From positions 434,001 to 498,000 of the forward strand of contig OZ241383.1 in NCBI GenBank assembly GCA_965200775.1: a stretch of 64,000 nucleotides of DNA, given 5' to 3'. Made by a program: the position numbers and the translations under genes. The DNA is from Poriferisocius sp965200775. GTDB taxonomy: Bacteria > Actinomycetota > Acidimicrobiia > Acidimicrobiales > Bin134. Below the pieces are notes generated by a model that saw only the letters and a list, made by a program, of their open reading frames with translations, searched no databases and was not told the origin of the DNA. Positions within the stretch are counted from its first letter, which is position 1, and every line of letters starts with the position of its first letter. This document shows, in pieces, positions 26,615 through 36,458 of the stretch.

Positions 26615-27538
26615 ATGGCACCACCCACCGAACCGGCCACCACCCCCGAACCCGAGCCCGAGCCGACAGAACCTGCTGCGACACCCGAACCGACGCCGGA
26701 GCCCACGCCCGAACGGACTCCTGAGCCGACGCCCGAGCCGACACCGGCACCCACGCCGGAACCGACACCGGAGGCCTACCCGGAGTACTCCCCGCCCGAG
26801 CCGACCACGGCCACCATCGTCGTCGACACGAACCATTCGTGTGGGATCACGGTTGACGGTACCGTCCGCTGCTGGGGCTACGCCGAACGTCAACCCGGGT
26901 TGTTGTCGTCACCGGAGGAGGTGAGGTTCGTGACTATCACCGCCAGTTTCGCTAATTCGTGTGGGCTTGATGCGGATGGTTTCGCCCATTGCTGGGGCAA
27001 CGACTACTACGGGCAGTCGTCGCCACCCGATGATGTGACGTTTGCCACCATCCACGGCGGCAAATTTTATTCCTGTGGGATCGCGGTGGATGGTTTCGCC
27101 CATTGCTGGGGCTGGAACGAGCATGGGCAGGCCTCGCCGCCTGTTGGGGTGCAGTTCGCCACTATCGCCGCTTTCCACACGCATTCGTGTGGGATTGACG
27201 TGGTTGGTGCTACCCATTGCTGGGGCTGGAACAAGGGTGGGCTGGCCTCGCCGCCTGTTGGGGTGCAGTTCACCACTATCGACGTCGGCCTCGGAGCGCA
27301 TTCGTGTGGGCTGGATGTGGATGGTTTTGCCCACTGCTGGGGCGGTAACCGCGCATCCCAAACTCCGGAGCAAGGGCCGCTCATTCCGCCGCCTGTTGGG
27401 GTGCAGTTCGCCACTATCTCTGTCGGCTATTTTGCTATCTGTGGGATCGCGGTGGATGGTTTCGTCCACTGCTGGGGCGGATTCGACTACTTCAAGCCAG
27501 CCACACCTCCCGCCGGGGTGCGCTTCGCGATGCCGTAG
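26615..27538 (+). CDS. RCC1-like repeat protein with Pro-Glu-Thr-rich N-terminus
   Basis: A 307-residue protein. Residues 1-65 are a low-complexity PEPT/TPEP tract. Then come six repeats of about 38 residues with the pattern SCGI-x-VDGFAHCWG ... SPPVGVQFATI, as in bacterial RCC1-type beta-propellers, which usually have seven blades. Each repeat has paired cysteines. No signal peptide is visible although such proteins are normally secreted. An in-frame stop at 26588 limits any N-terminal extension, so the 5' end may be lost. Likely partner-binding or surface role; unproven. Confidence 0.72.
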   Translation: MAPPTEPATTPEPEPEPTEPAATPEPTPEPTPERTPEPTPEPTPAPTPEPTPEAYPEYSPPEPTTATIVVDTNHSCGITVDGTVRCWGYAERQPGLLSSPEEVRFVTITASFANSCGLDADGFAHCWGNDYYGQSSPPDDVTFATIHGGKFYSCGIAVDGFAHCWGWNEHGQASPPVGVQFATIAAFHTHSCGIDVVGATHCWGWNKGGLASPPVGVQFTTIDVGLGAHSCGLDVDGFAHCWGGNRASQTPEQGPLIPPPVGVQFATISVGYFAICGIAVDGFVHCWGGFDYFKPATPPAGVRFAMP

Positions 27539-27611
27539 CACCGGCCGAGTTTGTCGGGAATTTTGTGTGTCTGGCGTGATTTGAGGGTCTGCGGCTACTT
27601 GTCCGACTTGG

Positions 27612-27905
27612 TTAGGGGTGGATCAGTTCGATGTGTAGGCCGACGGTGGCTGCGAGATATGCCAGGTCGTCTTGGTCGGAGGTGACTATTTCGTCGCCGT
27701 CTTGGCACAGGAGGATGATGGCGGCGTCGATGACGTCGGACAGCCCTGATGCGCCCAGTAGTTGGCCTGCACGTTTGCCCATCTGTTCGTTCAGCGGTTG
27801 CACGTCGATACCGGCGAGTGCTTGGGACAGGCGGGCTTGGCGGGGAGTTCCGCGCCAAACCTGTCCGAGCACTCCGGCGTGCGTCACCGGTACCGGCGGG
27901 GGCAC
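27612..27905 (-). pseudogene. C-terminal remnant of a PIN-domain (VapC-like) toxin
   Basis: From about 27905 the minus strand reads like the second half of a PIN ribonuclease: GVLGQVWRGTPRQARLSQAL, then SDVIDAAIILL with a conserved acidic residue, and TSDQDDLAYLAA. The first half, with the first catalytic Asp of the PIN fold, is missing. Upstream sequence is the efp promoter and, antisense, efp itself. No antitoxin gene adjoins. The fragment would be about 97 residues from GTG 27905, not a working nuclease. Confidence 0.65.
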
Positions 27906-27936
27906 GCTCGCTGTGGCCTGAGGGGTTGGGGTGGGC

Positions 27937-27942
27937 CAGACT
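27937..27942 (+). promoter_or_regulatory. Candidate -10 for efp
   Basis: CAGACT ends 7 nt before ATG 27949, supporting that ATG and a leaderless mRNA rather than the in-frame ATG-type codon 18 bp upstream. Confidence 0.4.
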
Positions 27943-27948
27943 TGGGCC

Positions 27949-28512
<564 letters not shown>

Positions 28513-28526
28513 CCGATCTCAGGGGC

Positions 28527-28976
28527 ATGGTTGTGAGCCCACCGGATCCCCTGGTTAGCGGGTCGCATCGCCACCAGGTGCGGGAACGAGCCCTGGGCCT
28601 GCTCTACGAGGCCGAGGCCAAGGGAGTGGAAATGGCAGAGCTGCTGGCTGCCCAGGAACTGCCGCTGGATCCCTACGCTCACACCCTGGTCACCGGCACG
28701 GCTCGCCACCAACACGACATTGACGCTCGCCTCGAGGAGGCGTCCGACCGCTGGCCCGTGGCACGAATGCCTGCCCTGGACAGAGCCATCCTCCGCCTGG
28801 CCAGCTTCGAGCTCGCCCACTGCCCCGACATATCGGTGGGCATCATCATCAACGAGGCTGTCGAGCTGGCCCACGAGTACTCCACCTCGTCTTCTGGGAG
28901 TTTCATCAACGGCCTGCTCTCCCAGGTGGCATCGGAGGTGCGACTGACACACGATGAACCGACCGCAGGTGTATAG
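28527..28976 (+). CDS. nusB: Transcription antitermination protein NusB
   Basis: Helical RNA-binding protein that works with NusE (S10) in rRNA antitermination. The 149 residues include the RERALGLLYEAE opening, the helix DRAILRLASFEL and NEAVELAHEYST, then FINGLLSQVA, all typical. Likely cotranscribed with efp. Its stop is followed by the PyrR attenuator region. Confidence 0.92.
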   Translation: MVVSPPDPLVSGSHRHQVRERALGLLYEAEAKGVEMAELLAAQELPLDPYAHTLVTGTARHQHDIDARLEEASDRWPVARMPALDRAILRLASFELAHCPDISVGIIINEAVELAHEYSTSSSGSFINGLLSQVASEVRLTHDEPTAGV

Positions 28977-28988
28977 TGCTCGGGACAA

Positions 28989-29019
28989 CCGTGAAGTGAG
29001 TCCGGTGAGGCTCATACGG
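28989..29019 (+). promoter_or_regulatory. PyrR-binding RNA hairpin in the pyr leader
   Basis: AGTCCGGTGAGGCT (28999-29012) matches the PyrR binding-loop consensus ARUCCNGNGAGGYU. Flanking bases pair: CCGT 28989-28992 with ACGG 29016-29019, and GTGAG 28996-29000 with CTCAT 29011-29015, leaving a purine-rich bulge. With the terminator 42 bp downstream, this predicts uridine-nucleotide-dependent control of the pyr operon by PyrR. Confidence 0.85.
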
Positions 29020-29060
29020 ACATGGAGGAAACCGGAATTGGCTGAGCGCGAGCGCCGCAG

Positions 29061-29084
29061 AACGCCCCCATATGGGGGCGTTTT
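29061..29084 (+). terminator. Intrinsic terminator/attenuator of the pyr operon
   Basis: Perfect palindrome CGCCCCCATATGGGGGCG (29063-29080), extended by AA/TT pairs and followed by TTTT (29081-29084). It stands between the PyrR-binding hairpin and the pyrR start, the classic attenuator arrangement. Confidence 0.85.
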
Positions 29085-29103
29085 CGTTGCCCGCACCCGA
29101 GTG

Positions 29104-29604
29104 ATGGACGCCGACGACATCAATCGGGCCACCTGGCGCATGGCCCACGAGATTGTCGAGCGCAATCACGGCCTCGACGGGGTGGTCGTCATCGGGCTGC
29201 AAACCGGCGGGGTGTGGCTGGCCGAGCAGATCGCCGACGCCCTGTTCGAGATCGAAGGGGACCGCCTCCCCCAGGGGACCCTCGACGTGGCCTTCCACCG
29301 TGACGACTTCGGGCTGCGGCCCCTGCTGCCCGAGGCCCCCACCCGCATCCCCGGCAATCTCGACGGCCAAACGGTGGTGATCGTGGACGACGTGCTGTTC
29401 ACCGGCCGCACCATCCGGGCCGCTCTCGACGCCTTGAACACCTACGGGCGTCCGGCCTCGGTTCAGCTCGCGGTGATGGTGGATCGGGGCCACCGGGAGC
29501 TGCCCATCCGCCCAGATTTCGTGGGCAAGAATCTGCCCACCCGCCGAGACGAGATGGTGGACGCCCACCAGGGGGGCGTGGACCTCGGAGAGGTGGTCAA
29601 ATGA
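29104..29604 (+). CDS. pyrR: Bifunctional pyr operon regulator / uracil phosphoribosyltransferase
   Basis: Binds pyr mRNA in response to UMP or UTP and has weak uracil phosphoribosyltransferase activity. The PRPP-binding motif is VVIVDDVLFTGRTIRAAL; LPIRPDFVGKNLPT is typical of PyrR. The start is ATG 29104 or GTG 29101; upstream in-frame codons run through the terminator and are rejected. About 166 residues. Overlaps pyrB as ATGA. Confidence 0.93.
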   Translation: MDADDINRATWRMAHEIVERNHGLDGVVVIGLQTGGVWLAEQIADALFEIEGDRLPQGTLDVAFHRDDFGLRPLLPEAPTRIPGNLDGQTVVIVDDVLFTGRTIRAALDALNTYGRPASVQLAVMVDRGHRELPIRPDFVGKNLPTRRDEMVDAHQGGVDLGEVVK

Positions 29605-30593
29605 CCGCCCTGGCCTCGAAGCACCTCCTGTCGATCAACGACCTCGGGGCCGACGGCATCGACGAGGTGTGCCGCCTGGCCGATCACTTCACCGAGGTGT
29701 CACAGCGGCCCATCCCCAAGGTTCCCGCCCTGCGGGGCCGGACGGTGGCCATGCTGTTCTACGAGGACTCCACCCGCACCCGGCTCTCGTTCGAGGTGGC
29801 GGCCCGGCGCCTGTCGGCCGACGTGATGGGGTTCAGTGTGTCCAGTTCGTCGGTCAACAAGGGGGAGTCGGTTCGAGACACGGTGGCCACCATCACCGCC
29901 ATGGGTCCCGACGCCATCGTGGTACGCCACCGCTCGGCCGGCGTGCCCTACCAGGCTTCGAGATGGACCCAGGCCAGCGTCATCAACGCCGGTGACGGCT
30001 GGCACGAACACCCTACCCAGGCGCTGCTCGACTGCTACACCATCCGGGACCGCCTCGGTTCGGTGGCCGGGCGGCACATCGTGATCCTGGGCGATATCAA
30101 GCACTCCCGGGTGGCCCGGTCCTGTGTGCTGGCGTTCACCGCTCTGGGAGCGAAGGTCACTCTGGCCGCCCCTCCCACCCTGCTACCCCCGGCAGTGGAC
30201 ACCTGGCCGGTGAACTTGGCCCCCAGCCTCGACGAGGTGGTGGGCGATTGCGATGTGGTGTACGGGCTGCGGGTGCAAAAGGAGCGCCAGAGCGAAGCCC
30301 TGCTGCCGTCGTTGCGGGAGTACACCACCCAGTGGGGGCTCTCGGTGGATCGGGCCGCTCGCTTGCGTCCCGAAGCGCTGGTCATGCACCCCGGCCCGGT
30401 GAACCGGGGGGTGGAGATCGCCCCAGAGGTTCTCGACCGACCCAACGCCACCCTCAACGAACAGGTCCGTCACGGGGTGGCGGTGCGAATGGCCGTGCTT
30501 TACCTCCTGCTGGGGGCCGACCCCGCTCCGAGCCCGCTCGCCCAAGTATCGGCCGGCCCGCAGAGCGAGTTCCTAGAGGACAGCCGAACGTGA
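29601..30593 (+). CDS. pyrB: Aspartate carbamoyltransferase catalytic subunit
   Basis: Condenses carbamoyl phosphate and aspartate to carbamoyl aspartate. The 330 residues contain the carbamoyl-phosphate site STRTRLSFEVA, HPTQALLDCYTI and the C-terminal HPGPVNRGVE. No pyrI regulatory gene is nearby, as expected for the actinobacterial type. The ATG overlaps the pyrR stop. Confidence 0.95.
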   Translation: MTALASKHLLSINDLGADGIDEVCRLADHFTEVSQRPIPKVPALRGRTVAMLFYEDSTRTRLSFEVAARRLSADVMGFSVSSSSVNKGESVRDTVATITAMGPDAIVVRHRSAGVPYQASRWTQASVINAGDGWHEHPTQALLDCYTIRDRLGSVAGRHIVILGDIKHSRVARSCVLAFTALGAKVTLAAPPTLLPPAVDTWPVNLAPSLDEVVGDCDVVYGLRVQKERQSEALLPSLREYTTQWGLSVDRAARLRPEALVMHPGPVNRGVEIAPEVLDRPNATLNEQVRHGVAVRMAVLYLLLGADPAPSPLAQVSAGPQSEFLEDSRT

Positions 30594-30606
30594 GGGCGAC
30601 CATCAG

Positions 30607-31878
30607 ATGAGCCTGGTCATCAAGGGAGGCCGGGTCATCGACGAGACCGGCGAACGGATGGCCGATGTGGTGATTGAAGACGGTCGCATCACCGCGGTCG
30701 GCCCCGGCCTGTCGGGCAACGAGATCATGGACGCGTCGGGCTGCGTGGTGTCCCCCGGCTTTGTCGATATGCACACCCACCTGCGCCAGCCCGGGTTGGA
30801 GGAGGCCGAGACCATCGAGACCGGGGGATGGGCCGCGGTGCGAGGCGGCTTCACAGCGGTTGTGGCAATGCCCAACACCGATCCTCCCATCGACTGCGCC
30901 GCCGTGGTGCAGGAGGTGCTGGCCCTGGGTCGCCAAGCACCTTGCGATGTGTACACCTCAGGGGCGATCACCGTCGGCCGCAAGGGAAGCCAACTCGCTC
31001 CCATAGCCGAGATGGCCGAGCTGGGGGTCCACCTGTTCACCGACGACGGCAACGGTGTCCAGGAGGCCGGGCTCATGCGTCGGGCCATGGAATACGCAGG
31101 GGGACTGGGGGTGACCCTGGCCCAGCACTGCGAGGTGGATTCCCTGGTTGCAGGAGGCCATATGCATGAGGGGGAGTGGTCGAGCAGGCTGGGCATTCCC
31201 GGCGTGCCGGCCGAAGCCGAGGAGCTGATGGTGATGCGAGACATCGCTCTCAGCCGTTTCACCGGGACCCGTGTTCACTTCCAGCACCTCTCCACCCGGG
31301 GCTCCATCGCCATGGTCCGGGCCGCCCGAGGGGCAGGAGTGGCGGTAACAGCCGAGGCCGCCACCCACCATTTCACCCTCACCGACGAGGCCTGCGCTTC
31401 CTACGACCCCGTGTTCAAGGTGAACCCGCCTCTACGCCCCGCCGACGACCGGGAAGCGGTGCGGGAGGGCCTGACCGACGGATCGGTTGACGCCATCGCC
31501 ACCGACCACGCTCCCCACACCGCCGATTCCAAGGAGAGGCCCTTCGACCAGGCACCTCCCGGGATGCTGGGCTTGGAGACGGCCCTGGCCCTGGCCCTAA
31601 CCGAGCTGAGTCTCCCCGTGGCGGAGGTGGTGGGGCTGTTGACGTGGCGACCGGCGGCCATCGCCGGGCTGAAGGGCGTCCACGGCGGCCCGGTCGCCCC
31701 CGACTCGCCCGCCAACCTGTGCGTGTTCGATCCCAACGAAGCCTGGACTGTCGATCCCGACGACACGGCCAGCCGTTCCCGCAACAACCCCTACGCCGGG
31801 CGCCGGGTACGGGGCCGGGTGCGCCACACCATCGTCAACGGCACAGCGGTGATGGTCGACGGGGAGCTGAGGGAATGA
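30607..31878 (+). CDS. pyrC: Dihydroorotase
   Basis: Closes carbamoyl aspartate to dihydroorotate. The 423 residues carry the metal-binding DMHTHLRQPG, the later histidine motifs in FQHLSTRGS and AATHHFTLTDE, and ATDHAPHT. It belongs to the class I (PyrC type found beside pyrB in Gram-positive bacteria). It starts 13 bp after pyrB. Confidence 0.94.
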   Translation: MSLVIKGGRVIDETGERMADVVIEDGRITAVGPGLSGNEIMDASGCVVSPGFVDMHTHLRQPGLEEAETIETGGWAAVRGGFTAVVAMPNTDPPIDCAAVVQEVLALGRQAPCDVYTSGAITVGRKGSQLAPIAEMAELGVHLFTDDGNGVQEAGLMRRAMEYAGGLGVTLAQHCEVDSLVAGGHMHEGEWSSRLGIPGVPAEAEELMVMRDIALSRFTGTRVHFQHLSTRGSIAMVRAARGAGVAVTAEAATHHFTLTDEACASYDPVFKVNPPLRPADDREAVREGLTDGSVDAIATDHAPHTADSKERPFDQAPPGMLGLETALALALTELSLPVAEVVGLLTWRPAAIAGLKGVHGGPVAPDSPANLCVFDPNEAWTVDPDDTASRSRNNPYAGRRVRGRVRHTIVNGTAVMVDGELRE

Positions 31879-31933
31879 TCGGCCTGGGAGTTCGTTTCGG
31901 GATGTTCGGGCCGGTCGACAGAAAGCCGAGCCG

Positions 31934-33025
31934 ATGATCCGTCCGGCTGCACTGGTGCTGGCAGACGGCGAGGTGTTCGAAGGCGAGGCCATCGGCGCCG
32001 AACCCCCCGGTGGGGTGACATCGGGTGAGGTGGTGTTCAACACCGTGCTCACCGGCTACCAGGAGGTCATCACCGACCCGTCCTACGCCGGCCAGATCAT
32101 CACCTTCACCTACCCCCACATCGGCAACTACGGCGTCGCCCCGGCCGACCACGAGAGCAGGCAGCCGTTCTGCCGGGGAGTCATCGTGCGGGACATGGCC
32201 CGCCGCCGCTCGAACTGGCGCTCGACCGGCGACCTTGAGGCCTTCCTTGTCTCCCAGGGCATCGCCGGCCTCGCCGGGGTGGACACCAGGCGGCTCACCA
32301 CCCACATCCGCGACGCCGGAGCCATGCCCGGTGCCTTCGGAACCGCTCCCGAGTCCGACCTGCGAGCCGCCGCCCAGGCCGAGCCGGGCACCGACGGGGT
32401 CGATCTGGTGGCCACGGTGACCAGGCAAGAAGCCGAGCACTATCCCAGCACCCGAAGTGACGGACTGCGGCCCCACCGGGTGTTGGCTCTCGACTTCGGG
32501 CTGAAGGCCACCATCGTCCACCACCTGCGCACCATCGCCTCGGTGGAGGTAGTGCCGGCCCGTACCTCACCCTCCGACATTCTGGCCCGTCGGCCCGATG
32601 GTGTGTTCCTATCCAATGGCCCCGGCGATCCCGAGGCCGTGGCCGGGGCGGTGGACACCATCTCTGCCCTTTTGGGTGAGGTCCCGATCTTCGGCATCTG
32701 CCTCGGACACCAGCTCCTGGCCTCGGCGCTGGGCGGGGAAACCTACAAGCTCCCCTTCGGTCACCACGGCGGCAACCATCCGGTGCGCAACCTGGACACC
32801 GGCTCAGTGGAGATCACCAGCCAGAACCACAACTTCTGCGTGGCCGACAGCTCGATCCCCGGAGCCGACGTCACCCACATCAACCTCAACGACCACACGG
32901 TAGAGGGCCTGCGCTGCCGAGACCTGCCGGTGTTCAGCGTCCAGTACCACCCCGAAGCGGGCCCCGGCCCTCACGACTCCCGGTACCTGTTCGCCCAGTT
33001 CGACGAGCTGATGGAACGCCCGTGA
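31934..33025 (+). CDS. carA: Carbamoyl-phosphate synthase small subunit
   Basis: Glutamine amidotransferase that supplies ammonia to CarB. The N-terminal half has ALVLADGEVFEGEAIGA and SGEVVFNTVLTGYQE. The class I amidotransferase half has the nucleophile Cys in FGICLGHQLLA and the His/Glu pair in QYHPEAGPGPHDS. 363 residues. Confidence 0.95.
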   Translation: MIRPAALVLADGEVFEGEAIGAEPPGGVTSGEVVFNTVLTGYQEVITDPSYAGQIITFTYPHIGNYGVAPADHESRQPFCRGVIVRDMARRRSNWRSTGDLEAFLVSQGIAGLAGVDTRRLTTHIRDAGAMPGAFGTAPESDLRAAAQAEPGTDGVDLVATVTRQEAEHYPSTRSDGLRPHRVLALDFGLKATIVHHLRTIASVEVVPARTSPSDILARRPDGVFLSNGPGDPEAVAGAVDTISALLGEVPIFGICLGHQLLASALGGETYKLPFGHHGGNHPVRNLDTGSVEITSQNHNFCVADSSIPGADVTHINLNDHTVEGLRCRDLPVFSVQYHPEAGPGPHDSRYLFAQFDELMERP

Positions 33026-33097
33026 TGCGCCCGACCCTGCCACCGACGGTGCGCCTCTCGGTACACCCCACACATCCCTCAACGGGAGACCCCGGCC

Positions 33098-36000
33098 ATG
33101 CCTAAGCGCACCGACATCGAGTCGATCCTGCTCATCGGTTCGGGCCCCATCGTGATCGGCCAGGCGTGCGAGTTCGACTACTCCGGCACCCAGGCCTGCC
33201 GGGTGCTGCGGGAGGAGGGCTATCGGGTGGTGCTGGCCAACTCCAACCCGGCCACCATCATGACCGACCCCGATTTCGCCGACGCCACCTACGTGGAGCC
33301 CCTCAGCCGGAAAGTGCTCGCCGGCATCATCCGCAGGGAGCAGCCCGACGCCCTGCTGCCCACCCTGGGAGGCCAGACCGCGCTGAACCTGGCCATGGAG
33401 CTCATCGAGTCCGGGGTAGTCGACGAGTACGGGGTGGAGGTGATCGGGGCCAACCAGAAAGCCATCGCCACCGCCGAGGATCGGGCCGAGTTTCGCCAGG
33501 CCATGATCGACATCGGGCTGCCCGTGCCCCCGTCTGCCACCGCTCACACCCTCGACGAGGCGGTCGAGGTGATGGAGCGGATCGGCCTGCCGGTGATCAT
33601 CCGGCCCGCTTACATTCTGGGTGGCACCGGCACCGGCATCGCCTCCACCCCCGAGCAGGGCCGGGAGATGGCGGCCCATGGGCTGGCGGCCAGCCCGATC
33701 TCGGAGATCCTCATCGAACGGTCGATTGCCGGGTGGAAGGAGTACGAGCTGGAGGTGATGCGCGACCGGGCCGACAACTGTGTGGTGGTTTGCACCATCG
33801 AGAATCTCGACCCGATGGGAGTCCACACGGGCGACTCGATCACCGTGGCCCCGGCCCAGACCCTCTCCGATGTTGAGTACCAGACGCTGAGGGACGCGGC
33901 GTTCGCCTGCATCCGACGAGTGGGGGTGGAAACCGGCGGGTCGAACATCCAGTTCGCGGTAAACCCCGACAACGGCGAGTACGTGGTGATCGAGATGAAC
34001 CCCAGGGTGTCCCGATCCTCGGCGCTGGCCTCCAAGGCCACCGGGTTCCCCATCGCCAAGATCGCCGCCCGCCTGGCCGTGGGTTACACCCTCGACGAGA
34101 TTCCCAACGACATCACCGAGAAGACCCCGGCCTGCTTCGAGCCGGTGCTCGATTACGTGGTCACCAAGATTCCCCGGTGGGCGTTCGAGAAGTTCCCCGG
34201 GGTGTCGGGGGTGCTCAACACCCAGATGCAGTCGGTGGGGGAGGTCATGTCCATCGCCAGGACCTTCACCGAGTCGTTGCAGAAGGGGCTGCGCTCTCTG
34301 GAGCTGGGCCGCCACGGCCTCAACGCCGACCCCGCCGAAGCCGCCTACGACTCGCTGAGCGACGACGAGCTGCTGGCGGCCGCAGCGGTGGCCACCCCGG
34401 AGCGGATCTTCCAGCTGGAGGCCCTGCTGCGCCGGGGGGTCTCCGTGGCCGACCTGTACGAGGCCACCTGGGTGGACCCGTGGTTCTGCGACCAACTCCT
34501 CCAGATCACCGAGGAGCGGGCCGTTCTAGCCGAATGCGGCTTCGACGCCATGAGTCCCCGGATGTGGAAGCGGGCCAAGCAGTTCGGGTTCTCCGACGAG
34601 CAGCTCGGCTACCTGTGGGGCCTTCCCGCCGGCCAGGTCCGGGCGGCCCGGATCGCCGCCGGGGTCGAGCCCACTTTCAAGACGGTGGACACCTGCTCGG
34701 CCGAGTTCGAGGCCGAGACCCCGTACCACTACTCCACCTATGAGGATGTCGGCGAGGTGGGCCCTTCCGACCGGGCCAAGGTGCTCATCCTGGGCTCGGG
34801 ACCGAACCGCATCGGCCAGGGAATCGAGTTCGACTACTGCTGCGTCCACGCCTCGTTCGCTCTGTCGGATGCCGGCTACGAGACGGTCATGGTCAACTGC
34901 AACCCCGAGACGGTGTCCACCGATTACGACACCAGCGACCGCCTCTACTTCGAGCCGCTCACCGAGGAGGACGTCCTCAACGTGATCGATGCCGAGGTTC
35001 GCTCCTCGCAGGCCGCGGGCGGCCCCGGAATCGCCGGGATCATGGTGTCGCTTGGCGGCCAAACCCCGCTGAAGCTGGCCGGCGAGCTGCCCGACGGCCT
35101 TGTGGTGGGCACCAGCCCCGACAGCATCGACCTGGCCGAGGATCGGGAACGGTGGATCGCCCTTTGCTCCCGGCTCGACATCCCCCAGCCGGCGGGTGGC
35201 ACCGCGGCCACGGTGGAAGAAGCCCTGGCCGTGGCCGACCGGATCGGCTATCCGGTGCTGGTGCGACCTTCCTACGTGCTGGGGGGCCGGGCCATGGTCA
35301 TCGTGTACACCGACGAAGACCTGAGCGAGGCCATGGCTGAGATGGCCGAATCCGGTTCGCTGGGCCGGGAGGGTGGGCTGTCGGCCGTGCGCCCGGTGCT
35401 CATCGACCGCTTCCTGGAGGACGCCACCGAGGTGGACGTGGATGCCATCCGCGACATGTACGGGGAGGTGCTCATCGGGGGGGTGATGGAGCATGTGGAG
35501 GAGGCTGGGGTCCACTCAGGCGACAGTGCCTGCATGTTGCCGCCGGTGGGCCTGTCGGAGGCCACAGTGGCCCTGCTGGAACGCCACGTAAAGGACATCG
35601 CTCACGCCTTGGACGTGGTGGGGCTCATCAACGTGCAGTTCGCCGTCAAGCGTTACGGCGTGGGCGCCGCCGATCAGGTTTTCGTGCTGGAGGCCAACCC
35701 CCGGGCGTCTCGCACCGTGCCGTTCGTGGCCAAGGCCACCGGCGTGCCCCTGGTGAAGGTGGCCACCCGGGTGATGATGGGGGCCAGCCTGGCCGACCTC
35801 CGCCACGAGGGTCTGCTCCGACGCCAGGTGTCGGGCGATCAGATCTCTGTGAAGGAAGCGGTGTTGCCGTTCAACCGTTTCCCCGAGGCCGACGCCATTT
35901 TGGGTCCGGAGATGAAGTCCACCGGCGAGGTTATGGGCATCGACCTGCGCCCCGGCCTGGCCTTCGCCAAGAGCCAGATCGCCGCCGGCGGGCCGCTGCC

Positions 36001-36442
36001 CTCCCAGGGGACGGTCCTCATGTCGCTGGCCGACCGGGACAAGGCCGCCGGGGTGGAGATGGCCCAGGTGTTCAACGGGCTGGGCCTTTCGATTGCAGCC
36101 ACCGCGGGCACGGCTGCGGCGCTTTCCGACGCCGGTGTGCCGGTGGCCAACGTGGTGGCCAAGGTGGGCGAAGGCGGACCCGACGTGGTGGAGCTGATCG
36201 AGAGCGGTCAAGTGCAGCTTGTGGTCAACACCCCCAGGGGCCGGGGGTCCCGAGCCGACGGGGACCACATCCGCCGGTCTGCCAGCCGAAATCGGGTGCC
36301 TCTGCTCACCACCGCTTCTGCCGGCCTGGCCGCCGCCAACGGTATGGCCGACTGGGCCCGCCACCCGCTGAGGGTCCGAACCCTGCAGGAGTACCACCGG
36401 GGGGTGACCAGCGATCAACTGGCCTTCGAGCTGGACCACTAG
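33098..36442 (+). CDS. carB: Carbamoyl-phosphate synthase large subunit
   Basis: Makes carbamoyl phosphate from bicarbonate, ammonia and two ATP. The 1114 residues hold two homologous ATP-grasp halves. The first begins with LLIGSGPIVIGQACEFDYSG, the second with LILGSGPNRIGQGIEFDYCC near residue 565. ATP-grasp signatures are PVIIRPAYILGGTGTG and PVLVRPSYVLGGRAM. The C-terminal MGS-like domain ends near HPLRVRTLQEYHRG. The usual length is about 1070, so it is slightly long. Confidence 0.96.
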   Translation: MPKRTDIESILLIGSGPIVIGQACEFDYSGTQACRVLREEGYRVVLANSNPATIMTDPDFADATYVEPLSRKVLAGIIRREQPDALLPTLGGQTALNLAMELIESGVVDEYGVEVIGANQKAIATAEDRAEFRQAMIDIGLPVPPSATAHTLDEAVEVMERIGLPVIIRPAYILGGTGTGIASTPEQGREMAAHGLAASPISEILIERSIAGWKEYELEVMRDRADNCVVVCTIENLDPMGVHTGDSITVAPAQTLSDVEYQTLRDAAFACIRRVGVETGGSNIQFAVNPDNGEYVVIEMNPRVSRSSALASKATGFPIAKIAARLAVGYTLDEIPNDITEKTPACFEPVLDYVVTKIPRWAFEKFPGVSGVLNTQMQSVGEVMSIARTFTESLQKGLRSLELGRHGLNADPAEAAYDSLSDDELLAAAAVATPERIFQLEALLRRGVSVADLYEATWVDPWFCDQLLQITEERAVLAECGFDAMSPRMWKRAKQFGFSDEQLGYLWGLPAGQVRAARIAAGVEPTFKTVDTCSAEFEAETPYHYSTYEDVGEVGPSDRAKVLILGSGPNRIGQGIEFDYCCVHASFALSDAGYETVMVNCNPETVSTDYDTSDRLYFEPLTEEDVLNVIDAEVRSSQAAGGPGIAGIMVSLGGQTPLKLAGELPDGLVVGTSPDSIDLAEDRERWIALCSRLDIPQPAGGTAATVEEALAVADRIGYPVLVRPSYVLGGRAMVIVYTDEDLSEAMAEMAESGSLGREGGLSAVRPVLIDRFLEDATEVDVDAIRDMYGEVLIGGVMEHVEEAGVHSGDSACMLPPVGLSEATVALLERHVKDIAHALDVVGLINVQFAVKRYGVGAADQVFVLEANPRASRTVPFVAKATGVPLVKVATRVMMGASLADLRHEGLLRRQVSGDQISVKEAVLPFNRFPEADAILGPEMKSTGEVMGIDLRPGLAFAKSQIAAGGPLPSQGTVLMSLADRDKAAGVEMAQVFNGLGLSIAATAGTAAALSDAGVPVANVVAKVGEGGPDVVELIESGQVQLVVNTPRGRGSRADGDHIRRSASRNRVPLLTTASAGLAAANGMADWARHPLRVRTLQEYHRGVTSDQLAFELDH

Positions 36443-36458
36443 GACCGCTGGGTAGCCC

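Noticed and set aside
26700..27480. CRISPR-like array
   Set aside because: The periodic DNA similarity comes from protein repeats in frame; there are no constant repeats with unique spacers.
32804..34495. 563-codon minus-strand frame opposite carA/carB
   Set aside because: A Gly/Val/His-rich shadow of the carAB codon pattern; no start signal or domain.
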